Shown here: positions 1 to 6,235 of the stretch, piece after piece
Numbering within the stretch: position 1 is the stretch's first letter
Layout of the letters: every line of letters starts with the position of its first letter
NCBI GenBank assembly: GCA_915063485.1
Contig: CAJZDJ010000059.1
Location: 1-12,320 of the forward strand
DNA from: an uncultured Actinomyces sp.
GTDB lineage: Bacteria > Actinomycetota > Actinomycetes > Actinomycetales > Actinomycetaceae
Direction: 5' to 3'
DNA length: 12,320 nucleotides
Position numbers and translations under genes: made by a program
The notes under the pieces: model-generated
Told to the model about the DNA's origin: nothing
What the model saw: the letters and a program-made list of their open reading frames with translations, nothing else
Database searches by the model: none

Positions 1-21
1 GGTCGAAGCAAAGCTTCGACC
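1..21. repeat. Perfect hairpin at the window edge
   Basis: A 9-bp inverted repeat (GGTCGAAGC / GCTTCGACC) flanks a 3-nt AAA loop and is followed by a run of C. It may be part of a longer stem cut by the window edge. No T-run follows on the plus strand, so it is not a standard intrinsic terminator as seen; on the minus strand the following sequence lies outside the window. It could end transcription of the surface-protein gene at 200-2593 or of an unseen gene to the left. Confidence 0.5.
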
Positions 22-40
22 CCCCACTTGTGTCTTAAGT

Positions 41-180
41 AATGACACTGGCCAGCATCTAGTGGCACGCTATGACGCTGGCCAGCAAAACAGGTGATTC
101 GCTGGCCAACGTCTAGTGGTGTGCTGTAATGCGCCTTTAGTGCTGGTTTTGACACCGCGCTAGGGTGGCACTAGTGCCGG
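41..180. repeat. Non-coding tail with short degenerate repeats and a 12-bp palindrome
   Basis: I see no gene here. CTGGCCAGC occurs at 48-56 and 78-86, with a variant CTGGCCAAC at 102-110. The 24-bp stretch 48-71 is repeated imperfectly at 102-125, sharing CTGGCCA and TCTAGTGG. GGCACTAGTGCC at 167-178 is a perfect palindrome lying about 20 bp past the stop codon of the minus-strand surface-protein gene. None has a T-run on the minus strand, so a terminator role is uncertain. This could be a dispersed intergenic repeat family. Confidence 0.45.
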
Positions 181-199
181 GCCAATGACATGGGTCAGC

Positions 200-2593
200 T
201 CAGGCGCGGCGGCGTGAGCGCAGCATAAAGGCGCCAGCGCCGATCAATGCCAGCGCAGCCAGGCCCACAATGCTGCTTGCGCCAGTCTTAGCCAGGCTCG
301 GGCGGCTGCCTTCAGCCTGGTTAGCGGCGCCCTTGGGTTGCAGCGGAGCACCAGTGTCCTTACCCGGCAGCGGGGTAATGGTTACCGGCGCAGTTGCTGA
401 GGCGCTGGGCTTAGCCGGGCTAGTAGGAGCCGGTGAGGCCGGGACGCTCGGCTTAGCGGTGGGGCTAGCCGGGGCGGTGGGCACCGGAGCCGCAGTTGGC
501 GCAGCCGTGGGGCTGCTAGTGGGCGCGGGCACCGGGGTGGTCGGCGTCGGGGTAGCCCCCTTGCGGGCAATGCGGAAGATCTGGTTGTTGCTAGCGGCCT
601 TATCCACTACATTCACGCTGCCGTCAGGGTTAACCGACAGGTGGTTGGGGTTAGTGCCAGCGGGCAAAATAGCCTCAACCTTCAAGCTCGAAGCGTTAAT
701 TACGCTAACTGTGCCGGCGGTGCGGTTAACCACGTAGACGTAGCCGTTGGAGTAGACAGCGCCCAGGGCTTGGTTGCCGGTAGGAATATCGGCAATCACC
801 TTGCCGGTGCTCAGGTCCAGCACGACTGCATTGTTAGAGCTCTGGTTGGCTACAAACAAACGGTTGTTGGCCGGATCATAGGCCACGCCCGAGGCGCCAT
901 TAGCGCCAGGCAGGTCATAGCTGGTGACCTGGTTGGAGTTCTTGGTGTCAATCACGTAGGCCTTGTTCAGGTTCATATCTACCGTGAACAGGCGACCACT
1001 GGCGCTATCCACATCAAAGTCCATCGGCACTGCACCTTCGGGCAAGTCAATGGTGGTGGGAGCGGCATCAAGCTGCTTAGCGTTGAAAACCTTAATGCCG
1101 CCGCCCTTGCCACGAGCAGCTTCAGTTACGTAGACACTGTCACCAATTACTCGCATAGCGCGGGCGTGGGTGACGGCGTTAGCCGGGTACTGCTTAACCA
1201 GCGACAGGTCAGACTGCTTGTAAACAGCCACCGTGTTTTGGCGGGTGTTGCTAACCCACACGTAACCGTTAGCGTCGTCCACGGCCACGCCGTAAACCCC
1301 GTTAACGCCCTTACCATCTGCGGCTGGGGCAGGAGTGATCTGCTTGTCGATCACAAACTTGCCGGAGGTGTCATAGTGTCCCTTAACCAGGGTGGATTCC
1401 TTAATCGGGGGGCGGCCTACGGAGGCGGTAATGAACACCTCGCCCTTAGAGTTGGCGGTGCTTTGGTAGTTGCCGTTAGGCACCGTGGTGCTGGTGACCT
1501 GGTAGGCCTCAGTGTTTAGCGGGGTGGCTGAAGGGGTGGTGATGGCGGCGGTGGCCTGGGTGGTTTCCTTACCATTAATTACGTAGGTGACGTTGATGGG
1601 CTCGCCCACCTTGGTGGAGGCAGGGATCTGCAGGTCCTTAATGGTGACCTGGTTGCCGCTGGTGACGGTTACAGGGGAGGTCAGCCAGTTGGCACCGTCT
1701 ACGCCCACGCCCTTAACGACGGCGCCGGTGGGCAGGTTCGAAATGGTGCCTTCCACCTTGGAGCCCACTGCGCCAGTGCCGAAGGAAGCGCCTACCCCAA
1801 CCTCTACCTGGGCGGTGGCCTTTTCACCGGTGGAGCTAGTGAAAACTAGCTCATGGCTACCAGCCAGGGCCTTGCCGGCGGCAATAGAAACCGAGCCAGA
1901 AACAGTGCCGTCAGCTTCAACCTTGACAGAGCTAACTGCCGGGCCGCGTCCAGCAGCAAAACCAGCCGGCTGACCATCAACAGTCACCGAAATGGTAGAG
2001 CCAGCACTAAAAGCCTTGGCCGAGAAGGGTACAGAAACTGCGCCATTGGTGGCTACGGAAGCCTTAGTAGCCTCCACAGTGGGGCTGGTGGCTACCGGAG
2101 CCTTGGAGTCAACCTTGAACTTAACGGTTACAGCCACGCGCGGCTTAGGGTCAGAGCCTAGTGAGCCGCCCAGCAGGCTGATGGTGTGCTCGCCGTCGGC
2201 CAGGTTAGGCAGGTTTACCTTGGCTGAGAAGGAGCCGTCAGCGTTGGGCACGCCCGAAATCGCAATATAGCCGGGGGTTACAGTTACTCCTTCAGGCTGG
2301 TTTTGTGGCCAAGCCACAGCACCGCCGTCGAGCTTGAGAGCAATGGCGGCGTCGGCTGCACGCGGGGCAAAGTCGGTGCCGTTAAGGGTGATGGTGGCGC
2401 CAGGACGTACCACATTAGGGGTGACGGTTACCTGGTTGGTGTAGTTTTGCTCGGCGCTGGCCACGCTTAGCGTGGGGGTGGGGGCGCTGGTGGCGCTAGC
2501 GACGGCGCCTGCCGGCATGGCGGCCATGGCTAGCACTGCTAGGGCTGAGAGCGTGCGTGAGCTGGCGCGCGATGCAATGGAGAAATGTGCCAT
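200..2593 (-). CDS. LAXTG-anchored surface protein: shared iron-locus domain plus YVTN beta-propeller
   Basis: A secreted, wall-anchored protein of 797 residues. The start is ATG at 2593 with AAGGAG 5 nt upstream. Residues 1-32 form a signal peptide. Residues 53-161 are the beta-rich domain also found in both surface proteins across the divergent promoter (FAPRA 75-79, Lys87, Asp89, GEH with His136). Residues about 170-355 look like two more Ig-like beta domains. Residues about 365-679 are a YncE/YVTN-type propeller; five blades are clear (starting near 443, 486, 534, 578 and 618) and one or two are possible at the ends. The best blade contains YVVN, TVSVIN and NPDG. A Pro/Thr/Ala-rich wall-spanning stretch (680-735) leads to LAKTG (767-771), a hydrophobic helix and an RSRRRA tail, a sortase signal of the LAXTG type attributed to class E sortases. 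The ligand is unknown; gene linkage and an iron box upstream suggest iron or siderophore handling. An adhesion or enzymatic propeller role is the alternative. Confidence 0.85.
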   Translation of the reverse strand: MAHFSIASRASSRTLSALAVLAMAAMPAGAVASATSAPTPTLSVASAEQNYTNQVTVTPNVVRPGATITLNGTDFAPRAADAAIALKLDGGAVAWPQNQPEGVTVTPGYIAISGVPNADGSFSAKVNLPNLADGEHTISLLGGSLGSDPKPRVAVTVKFKVDSKAPVATSPTVEATKASVATNGAVSVPFSAKAFSAGSTISVTVDGQPAGFAAGRGPAVSSVKVEADGTVSGSVSIAAGKALAGSHELVFTSSTGEKATAQVEVGVGASFGTGAVGSKVEGTISNLPTGAVVKGVGVDGANWLTSPVTVTSGNQVTIKDLQIPASTKVGEPINVTYVINGKETTQATAAITTPSATPLNTEAYQVTSTTVPNGNYQSTANSKGEVFITASVGRPPIKESTLVKGHYDTSGKFVIDKQITPAPAADGKGVNGVYGVAVDDANGYVWVSNTRQNTVAVYKQSDLSLVKQYPANAVTHARAMRVIGDSVYVTEAARGKGGGIKVFNAKQLDAAPTTIDLPEGAVPMDFDVDSASGRLFTVDMNLNKAYVIDTKNSNQVTSYDLPGANGASGVAYDPANNRLFVANQSSNNAVVLDLSTGKVIADIPTGNQALGAVYSNGYVYVVNRTAGTVSVINASSLKVEAILPAGTNPNHLSVNPDGSVNVVDKAASNNQIFRIARKGATPTPTTPVPAPTSSPTAAPTAAPVPTAPASPTAKPSVPASPAPTSPAKPSASATAPVTITPLPGKDTGAPLQPKGAANQAEGSRPSLAKTGASSIVGLAALALIGAGAFMLRSRRRA
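389..556 (-). repeat. Pro/Thr/Ala/Ser-rich wall-spanning coding stretch
   Basis: Encodes residues about 680-735 of the LAKTG protein, built on irregular TPxP, APT, SPT and KPS units. It has no fixed repeat unit. Such stretches usually carry the folded part of a protein out through the peptidoglycan. It lies just before the sorting signal. Confidence 0.7.
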
Positions 2594-2598
2594 GCGTG

Positions 2599-2604
2599 CT
2601 CCTT
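2599..2604 (-). promoter_or_regulatory. Shine-Dalgarno of the LAKTG surface protein
   Basis: On the minus strand AAGGAG lies 5 nt before the ATG at 2593, which fixes that start. Confidence 0.75.
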
Positions 2605-2662
2605 ATGCGGTTTAGGGGCTTGCATTAGCCCGGTCAATTGTTTGCTCAAAGAAGGGATTGTG

Positions 2663-2696
2663 TTAGGACTCCCTAAGTGAGGGTAGGCTAATAAAA
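2663..2696. promoter_or_regulatory. DtxR/IdeR-like iron box region upstream of the LAKTG protein
   Basis: The 19-mer at 2678-2696 matches the recalled IdeR consensus TTAGGTTAGGCTAACCTAA at 14 of 19 positions by hand count. Directly beside it TTAGG-N4-CCTAA at 2663-2676 is a second palindrome made of iron-box half-sites. On the minus strand a possible -10 hexamer TATTAG (2688-2693) lies inside the 19-mer, the usual position for repression of transcription by iron-loaded DtxR-family regulator. No convincing -35 is seen. The box ends about 85 bp upstream of the ATG at 2593. Confidence 0.55.
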
Positions 2697-2794
2697 ATCT
2701 TTGAGGCAAGTATGAAAATTGCAAAAAACTGCGCGAATAGTGCTAATTGTGACGCAAAACTCTATTTTTACTGCGTAAAGTCGTGAAAAATATC

Positions 2795-2834
2795 TATGGT
2801 TGAGCTTACCTTTACTAAGGCTTAGCTACCTGAC
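2795..2834. promoter_or_regulatory. Tandem weak DtxR/IdeR-like boxes upstream of the uptake operon
   Basis: Two 19-mers 21 bp apart resemble the iron-box consensus: 2795-2813 (12 of 19, with GGTT, GCT and ACC core parts) and 2816-2834 (11 of 19). Spacing of two helical turns on one DNA face fits cooperative binding by a dimeric regulator. A weak promoter candidate, TTTACT at 2767-2772 and TATCTA at 2791-2796 with an 18-bp spacer, would put the transcription start within the first box. Each match alone is marginal; position and tandem spacing make it worth stating. Confidence 0.35.
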
Positions 2835-2869
2835 AAAATTCAGCTGACCCCAGTCGGTAACTACCCAGC

Positions 2870-2873
2870 GAGG
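2870..2873 (+). promoter_or_regulatory. Shine-Dalgarno of the substrate-binding lipoprotein
   Basis: GAGG lies 5 nt before the ATG at 2879 and supports that start. Confidence 0.6.
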
Positions 2874-2878
2874 CAAAA

Positions 2879-3889
2879 ATGAAAGAACTATCGCGCCGTA
2901 CCATCCTGACCGCCGTAGGCTTAGGGGGAGCTGCTGCCCTTAGCGGCTGCGGGCTAGCCAATTCTTCACGCCCGGCAGCCACCGCCACTGCCACCAGCCG
3001 CAGCGTAAAAAACGTGGACGGGTCTGTAGTTAACGTGCCCACCAACCCCAAACGGGTAGTAACCCTGTCAGAGCCCACCACCGACGCTATATTTGCGCTG
3101 GGACTAAAACCGATCGGCGTCGTCGCCGGCCGGGGCCAAAAAACCGTACCTAACTACCTAAGCGAAAAAGCTAAAAACATCCCGATCCTGGGGGCCATTG
3201 GGCAACCCAACTTTGAGGCAATCGGTGCCCAAAAACCCGACTTGATCCTGGTAGACGGTACCGGACTAAACAACAACGCCAAAGCCCTGGCCACCTTACG
3301 GGCCATCGCCCCCACCGTATACACCGGCAATGCTGGCGGCGACTGGCGGCGCAACTTCACCAATATCGCCGCTGCCCTAAACCAAGAGCAAAAAGGCAAG
3401 CAGGTACTGGCCGCCTACGACAAGCGGATCAAAGAAATGGCTAGCGCCCTGGCGCCCAAATACTCCGGTAAAACTTTCTCTATCATCCGCTGGCAGGGCA
3501 CCGCAGCAGCGCTGATCCTCAAAGAGCTACCCGCCGGCGTGGCCCTAAACGATCTAGGGTTAAAACGCCCAGCCAGCCAAGACCGCAAAGGACACGGACA
3601 CAGCGAACCGGTTTCCCTAGAGAACATCTCCCAGATTGATGCCGACTACATGTTCTTTGGCTTCCTTGGTGGCTCCTCAGTGTCCAACCCCAAGGCTGGC
3701 GGCAGTGCCGACACCTCCGCTTCCTCCAAAGCCTTACAGCAGGCCGCGCAGGTGCCCGGGTTTGCAGAGCTAGAGGCCTATAAAGCTGGGCATGTCTACC
3801 CGGTTGACGGCTCCGTTTGGACTTCTACCGGCTCAGCGATTTTAATGAACTCCATTCTCGACGACGTCAAGCGCTACCTGCTCAGCTAG
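2879..3889 (+). CDS. Ferric-siderophore-binding lipoprotein (FepB/FhuD-like) of an ABC importer
   Basis: Captures a ferric siderophore outside the membrane and delivers it to the FepD/FepG-like permeases encoded downstream. The 336-residue length is normal for the family. Residues 5-9 (SRRTI) plus a hydrophobic stretch form a Tat-like signal, followed by a lipobox LSGC with Cys24 as the lipid-bearing residue. The N-lobe starts at about 43 with the typical DGS-V-VP and P-KRVV elements (48-61); ALGLKPIG (73-80) and KPDLILVDG (119-127) are family landmarks. The C-terminal lobe contains IRW (203-205) and ends with YPVDGSVWTSTGSA near 307-320, then a final helix. A Gly/His/Ser-rich loop at 237-242 (KGHGHS) is unusual but lies in a variable part. 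It is first in the operon, consistent with the highest expression. Family assignment is firm; ligand class rests on the neighbours. Confidence 0.9.
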   Translation: MKELSRRTILTAVGLGGAAALSGCGLANSSRPAATATATSRSVKNVDGSVVNVPTNPKRVVTLSEPTTDAIFALGLKPIGVVAGRGQKTVPNYLSEKAKNIPILGAIGQPNFEAIGAQKPDLILVDGTGLNNNAKALATLRAIAPTVYTGNAGGDWRRNFTNIAAALNQEQKGKQVLAAYDKRIKEMASALAPKYSGKTFSIIRWQGTAAALILKELPAGVALNDLGLKRPASQDRKGHGHSEPVSLENISQIDADYMFFGFLGGSSVSNPKAGGSADTSASSKALQQAAQVPGFAELEAYKAGHVYPVDGSVWTSTGSAILMNSILDDVKRYLLS

Positions 3890-3893
3890 ACAC

Positions 3894-3921
3894 AGGTGCC
3901 TTTAAAAACGGGCATGCACCT
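3894..3921 (+). repeat. Hairpin in the gap after the lipoprotein gene
   Basis: The arms AGGTGC (3894-3899) and GCACCT (3916-3921) can form a 6-bp stem with a 16-nt loop; a shorter alternative pairs GTGCC with GGCAT. CCTTTAAAAAC (3899-3909) and CCTTAAAAAC (3919-3928) also form an imperfect direct repeat. No T-run follows, so it would more likely protect the lipoprotein mRNA 3' end or cause partial pausing than terminate. Confidence 0.35.
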
Positions 3922-3953
3922 TAAAAACTGCGGCCCACAGAAGAAATAAACTC

Positions 3954-6212
3954 ATGAAACTACGTAAATTTACGCTCCCCCTGGCGCTACTAGCGTTAGG
4001 TTTTGGCACTATGCCGGCCTTCGCCTACCCAGTAGCCCAAACTGCTGGGGTGGCAGGCTCAGCTGCCAGGTATGTGTCTGCCCAAGGTGCCAAGGCAGCC
4101 GCCCAGGGCTCTGGGCATGTGAGCGCCCAGGTCTATGCGGCTAGCTCTATCCCCACCAACACCGCTGGTGAGGGTACCTTAACTGTGGAGCCGCAAACGG
4201 TTAAGTCCGGTTCAGTTATCACCGTCAAAGGCACCGGTTTTGCACCCCGCGCTGAGGGTGGGTTTGTGGCCCTCAAACTAGACGATGGCAAGGGCGCAGA
4301 TTCCAAACTGCCCGCCCAGGATTCTGGCCTGGAGCTAAGCGCAGATCAAACCACTATTACTGTGCCCACCACCGGCGGTGACTTCAGCGTGCAGGTAAAC
4401 CTGCCGCAATTCACCACCCAAGGCACCCACTGGATTCGTCTGCTTGGTGGCAATGATGGCTCTGAGCGGGTATCTAAAGTGGCCGGGTTTGAGGTTAACG
4501 ACGCCGTCGAGCCTGAGCCCGGCCCTAGCCCGCAGCCCACCAGTGAACCTACTGCGCAGCCCAGTCCGCAGCCCACTGCGCAGCCAGTCCCGGAGCCCAC
4601 CAGTGAGCCCAGCCCGGCTCCTACGGCCCAGCCCACCGCTGCGCCGGAGCCCACCAGCGCTCCGCAGCCCACCAGTGAGCCTAGCCCTGCACCAACTGCG
4701 AGCCCCACCGCCGCGCCCACCCCGGCGCCGTCGTCGAGCCCGCAGCCAACCGCTGCCCCCACCACCAGCCCGCAAAAATGCCAGGCCAGCGCCACAGCCC
4801 ACCTGGTTTACCCGGCAGGCCAAACTAAAGACGCCACCACCGGGCCGCGCTACAACTACGGCGACAAACTCATTTTGGCTGGTAGCGGCTGGTGCCACCC
4901 CACTCAAGGTGGCTCAAAAATCGCCGTTAAACTTGACGAAGGCGGCTACTCCCACCGCGCCGGTGAAACCGTGGCCCCCAACGCGACCATCTGGGCCATT
5001 TTTGAAGCCGACGCTAACGGTAACTTCCAGGTAGAAATCCCCCTACCCACCGCCGGTGAAACCAAAGGCGGCACCAGCCCTGCCTTCAAAACCGGCGCTC
5101 ACAGCCTGCGCCTACTAAGCGGATCCATCAAAGCCGGCGACAAAGGCCGCACCCTACTGGTCAAGCCCTTCACCGTAGGCGACTACACCCCCAACGGCGT
5201 GCCCGCACCCATCAGCCCCAGTGAGGATCTAAACGCCGCCAACTCCGGCTCAATGCAAGCCTCCCTGAGCGCTGCGGCCATTAACGTGAAACTGCCACAA
5301 GCCAAAGTCGGCAGCTGGGTGTACCTATCCACCTACCTGCCTGACGGCTCGCGGCGTATCCCCTGGCAAGGCCAGTGGTACCAAGTGGGCTTAGACCACG
5401 GCGTAAGCCTGGAGCGGCCAGCGGATCTGCCCGGCGGCAAAGTGACCCTGGTGGCCCAAAACCCAACCGGCACAGTGATCGGCTGGAGCAGCCTGCAACT
5501 GCCGGCCAAAATCAAAATTATTTCCCCCGCCCATCACGGCGTAGCCCAAACAGGCACACAGCTAACTAGCCGGCGAACAGTCACCCAGCTAAACCCATTT
5601 ACCGCCAGCTTTAGCCGCGCCAACACCACCAGGCTAGGCGCAGTTAGCGCGCGCCGTGGCTATGCGGCAGTGAGCCTGCGCCCCGCAGCCCGCGCCCTAG
5701 CCAACACGCAGGCCAAGGCCCTTAAACCCATGCCCGCCGCCATGCCCAACTCGGTGGCGCGTGATCTAAAAGCGCTAGCCAAGAGTCCCACTCAAGGCTT
5801 TAAAGTCGCCGCTAAAGGCAAAGAAATCACGGTAAGCGTGCCCGCCAGCATCGAAACTGGACAGTGGCTATTTATGTACCTCTACGACCCGGCCACCCCG
5901 GTGGGTTGGGTGCAGGTTGACGACACCCACCAGATCAAGCTGGAAATCAGTGGCTTAAGCGGCGGCAACTATGCGCTCGCGGCCATTGGTGAAGACGGCA
6001 AGCAGCTGGGTTGGTCCAGTTTCGTGCTGGCTGGGGGCGCCCCGGCTGCGGCTGAGGCGGCCCCCGCGCAAAACGTCAGTCAAGTAGTGGTGCTTAAACG
6101 CGCCCAAAAGGCTGGCTGGCTCAGCCCCGACGACGTCTGGCTGCTAGCTGCCGCCGGAGTCATTTTGGCTTCCAGCGCCACTGTGGCCCTGCTGCTGCGC
6201 CGCAAAGCCTAA
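3954..6212 (+). CDS. Membrane-anchored surface protein with two shared domains and two C-terminal GWSS repeats
   Basis: A 752-residue secreted protein. The signal peptide is residues 1-24 (cleavage after PAFA likely). Residues 75-181 are the domain shared with the LAKTG protein (FAPRA 96-100, Lys108, Asp110, GTHW with His159, Arg162). A Pro/Ser/Glu/Thr-rich linker at 184-274 precedes a second copy at 276-408 (Lys326, Asp328, GAH with His383, Arg386). This copy carries the only two cysteines, Cys276 and Cys314, a likely disulphide. Two copies of another domain follow, 434-517 and 613-693, both ending in GWSS plus a beta strand, separated by a basic Arg/Lys/Ala-rich linker. A C-terminal helix (about 726-747) and an RRKA tail anchor it; no sortase motif is present. 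The start ATG has only a weak AGAAGA ribosome site 9 nt upstream. It lies between the lipoprotein and a second surface protein, so a role in presenting ferric siderophore to the importer is likely. No known family is recognised. Confidence 0.8.
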   Translation: MKLRKFTLPLALLALGFGTMPAFAYPVAQTAGVAGSAARYVSAQGAKAAAQGSGHVSAQVYAASSIPTNTAGEGTLTVEPQTVKSGSVITVKGTGFAPRAEGGFVALKLDDGKGADSKLPAQDSGLELSADQTTITVPTTGGDFSVQVNLPQFTTQGTHWIRLLGGNDGSERVSKVAGFEVNDAVEPEPGPSPQPTSEPTAQPSPQPTAQPVPEPTSEPSPAPTAQPTAAPEPTSAPQPTSEPSPAPTASPTAAPTPAPSSSPQPTAAPTTSPQKCQASATAHLVYPAGQTKDATTGPRYNYGDKLILAGSGWCHPTQGGSKIAVKLDEGGYSHRAGETVAPNATIWAIFEADANGNFQVEIPLPTAGETKGGTSPAFKTGAHSLRLLSGSIKAGDKGRTLLVKPFTVGDYTPNGVPAPISPSEDLNAANSGSMQASLSAAAINVKLPQAKVGSWVYLSTYLPDGSRRIPWQGQWYQVGLDHGVSLERPADLPGGKVTLVAQNPTGTVIGWSSLQLPAKIKIISPAHHGVAQTGTQLTSRRTVTQLNPFTASFSRANTTRLGAVSARRGYAAVSLRPAARALANTQAKALKPMPAAMPNSVARDLKALAKSPTQGFKVAAKGKEITVSVPASIETGQWLFMYLYDPATPVGWVQVDDTHQIKLEISGLSGGNYALAAIGEDGKQLGWSSFVLAGGAPAAAEAAPAQNVSQVVVLKRAQKAGWLSPDDVWLLAAAGVILASSATVALLLRRKA
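4503..4775 (+). repeat. Pro-rich PTSEPSP/PTAQP linker-coding stretch
   Basis: Encodes about 90 residues built on irregular PTSEP, SPAPT, PTAQP and PTAAP units between the two shared domains of the surface protein. It contains Glu, unlike the Pro-rich stretch of the LAKTG protein. A stiff spacer that holds the outer domain away from the membrane-proximal domains is the likely role. Confidence 0.7.
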
Positions 6213-6224
6213 CGCCCTGAATTT

Positions 6225-6230
6225 AAGGAA
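6225..6230 (+). promoter_or_regulatory. Shine-Dalgarno of the small surface protein
   Basis: AAGGAA lies 5 nt before the ATG at 6236. It is clearly stronger than the site of the preceding gene, so this gene may be translated better than its upstream neighbour. Confidence 0.65.
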
Positions 6231-6235
6231 AGTAA

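Noticed and set aside
641-1519. Long open frame on the plus strand opposite the LAKTG protein gene
   Set aside because: It lies fully inside the propeller-coding region; the minus-strand product has a signal peptide, blade repeats and a sorting signal, while this frame shows no recognisable protein features.
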